From Oscillospiraceae bacterium (GTDB taxonomy: Bacteria > Bacillota > Clostridia > Oscillospirales > Acutalibacteraceae), in contig DNIP01000018.1 of the NCBI GenBank assembly GCA_003499325.1, forward strand, positions 3,271 through 9,114: 5,844 nucleotides of DNA. Direction: 5' to 3'. Positions 5,672 to 5,844 of this stretch are shown one piece after another; the first letter of the stretch is position 1; each line of letters opens with the position of its first letter. Below the pieces are notes generated by a model. The model made no database searches, was not told the origin of the DNA, and worked only from the letters and a program-made list of their open reading frames with translations. Made by a program: the position numbers and the translations under genes.

Positions 5672-5844
5672 TTATGTTGATTGTCCATTGCGCTTTTTAC
5701 GGCGATTGTTTTCTATCGCCGGAATGATCAGCATCACGATCACCGCCGCGAACGCGACGCCGCAAAAATCAAGCAGCATATCGCTGACTTGGCACGATCG
5801 CCCCGCGGGGAACAGCTGGATGATCTCGTCGATCACCGCAACGG
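5672..5844 (-). CDS. VanZ-like family membrane protein, C-terminal part (5' end outside window)
   Basis: Only the last 56 codons are present; the gene continues past the right edge. The reading frame begins VAVIDEIIQLF and then has PAGRSCQVSDMLLDFCGV, the conserved DExxQ and GRxxxxxDxLxxxxG pattern that closes VanZ-like proteins. A last transmembrane helix follows (roughly FAAVIVMLIIPAI), then a basic cytoplasmic tail (NNRRKKRNGQST). VanZ itself raises teicoplanin resistance in enterococci, but most chromosomal VanZ-like proteins have no proven role, so no resistance function is claimed. The TAA stop at 5674-5672 directly abuts an in-frame-looking ATG at 5671, although the next gene more likely begins at the GTG at 5638. 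This short frame is easily missed because it has no start within the window. Confidence 0.85.
   Translation of the reverse strand, partial: VAVIDEIIQLFPAGRSCQVSDMLLDFCGVAFAAVIVMLIIPAIENNRRKKRNGQST

Noticed and set aside
5672..5844. Antibiotic resistance locus (VanZ plus MATE)
   Set aside because: Both families are common chromosomal genes; no vanA/vanB-type ligase or regulators are present, so resistance cannot be claimed.
1..5844. Defence system, mobile element, CRISPR array or phage module
   Set aside because: There are no transposases, integrases, repeat arrays, terminal repeats or nuclease/toxin motifs; all space is filled by co-directional housekeeping or membrane genes.

Overview
All seven recognisable genes lie on the minus strand, so the window reads from right to left. 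The content points to a Gram-positive member of the Bacillota, probably a clostridial gut-type lineage. The reasons are purine-rich Shine-Dalgarno sites, GTG and TTG starts, a VanZ-like protein, a MepA-like MATE transporter, and a SpoIVFB-type M50 protease directly ahead of the TIGR03960/TIGR03936 radical-SAM pair. That last neighbourhood is typical of Clostridia. The species cannot be named from this sequence, and base composition looks slightly above 50% GC by eye.

Layout in the direction of transcription: (1) the last 56 codons of a VanZ-like membrane protein, cut by the right window edge; (2) a complete 12-helix MATE efflux protein, best started at a GTG at 5638; (3) a 51-base gap holding a weak promoter candidate and a small foldback over the next Shine-Dalgarno; (4) a 122-residue single-span membrane protein overlapping (5) a short 190-residue M50 site-2-type protease; (6) a 45-base spacer with a 7-bp inverted repeat, then the 619-residue TIGR03960-type radical SAM protein; (7) the 221-residue TIGR03936/DUF2344 partner, overlapping it by 14 bases; (8) a 230-residue YjjG-type HAD phosphatase overlapping that by 8 bases from a TTG start. 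The final 44 bases are AT-rich and contain no visible gene or terminator.

Genes 4 to 8 look like one translationally coupled operon. The single-span protein occupies the position of SpoIVFA (or an M23 peptidase) next to its SpoIVFB-like protease, but it has no LytM/M23 domain, and the protease has no C-terminal CBS domain. The pair therefore looks like a reduced version of the sporulation protease module. The radical SAM pair is a widely conserved module of unknown biochemical role. The HAD phosphatase may do metabolite repair or nucleotide house-cleaning. VanZ and MATE upstream are probably a separate envelope/efflux unit. I see no mobile element, CRISPR array, RNA gene or defence system. 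The most noteworthy points are the reduced protease pair and the overlapping non-canonical starts.
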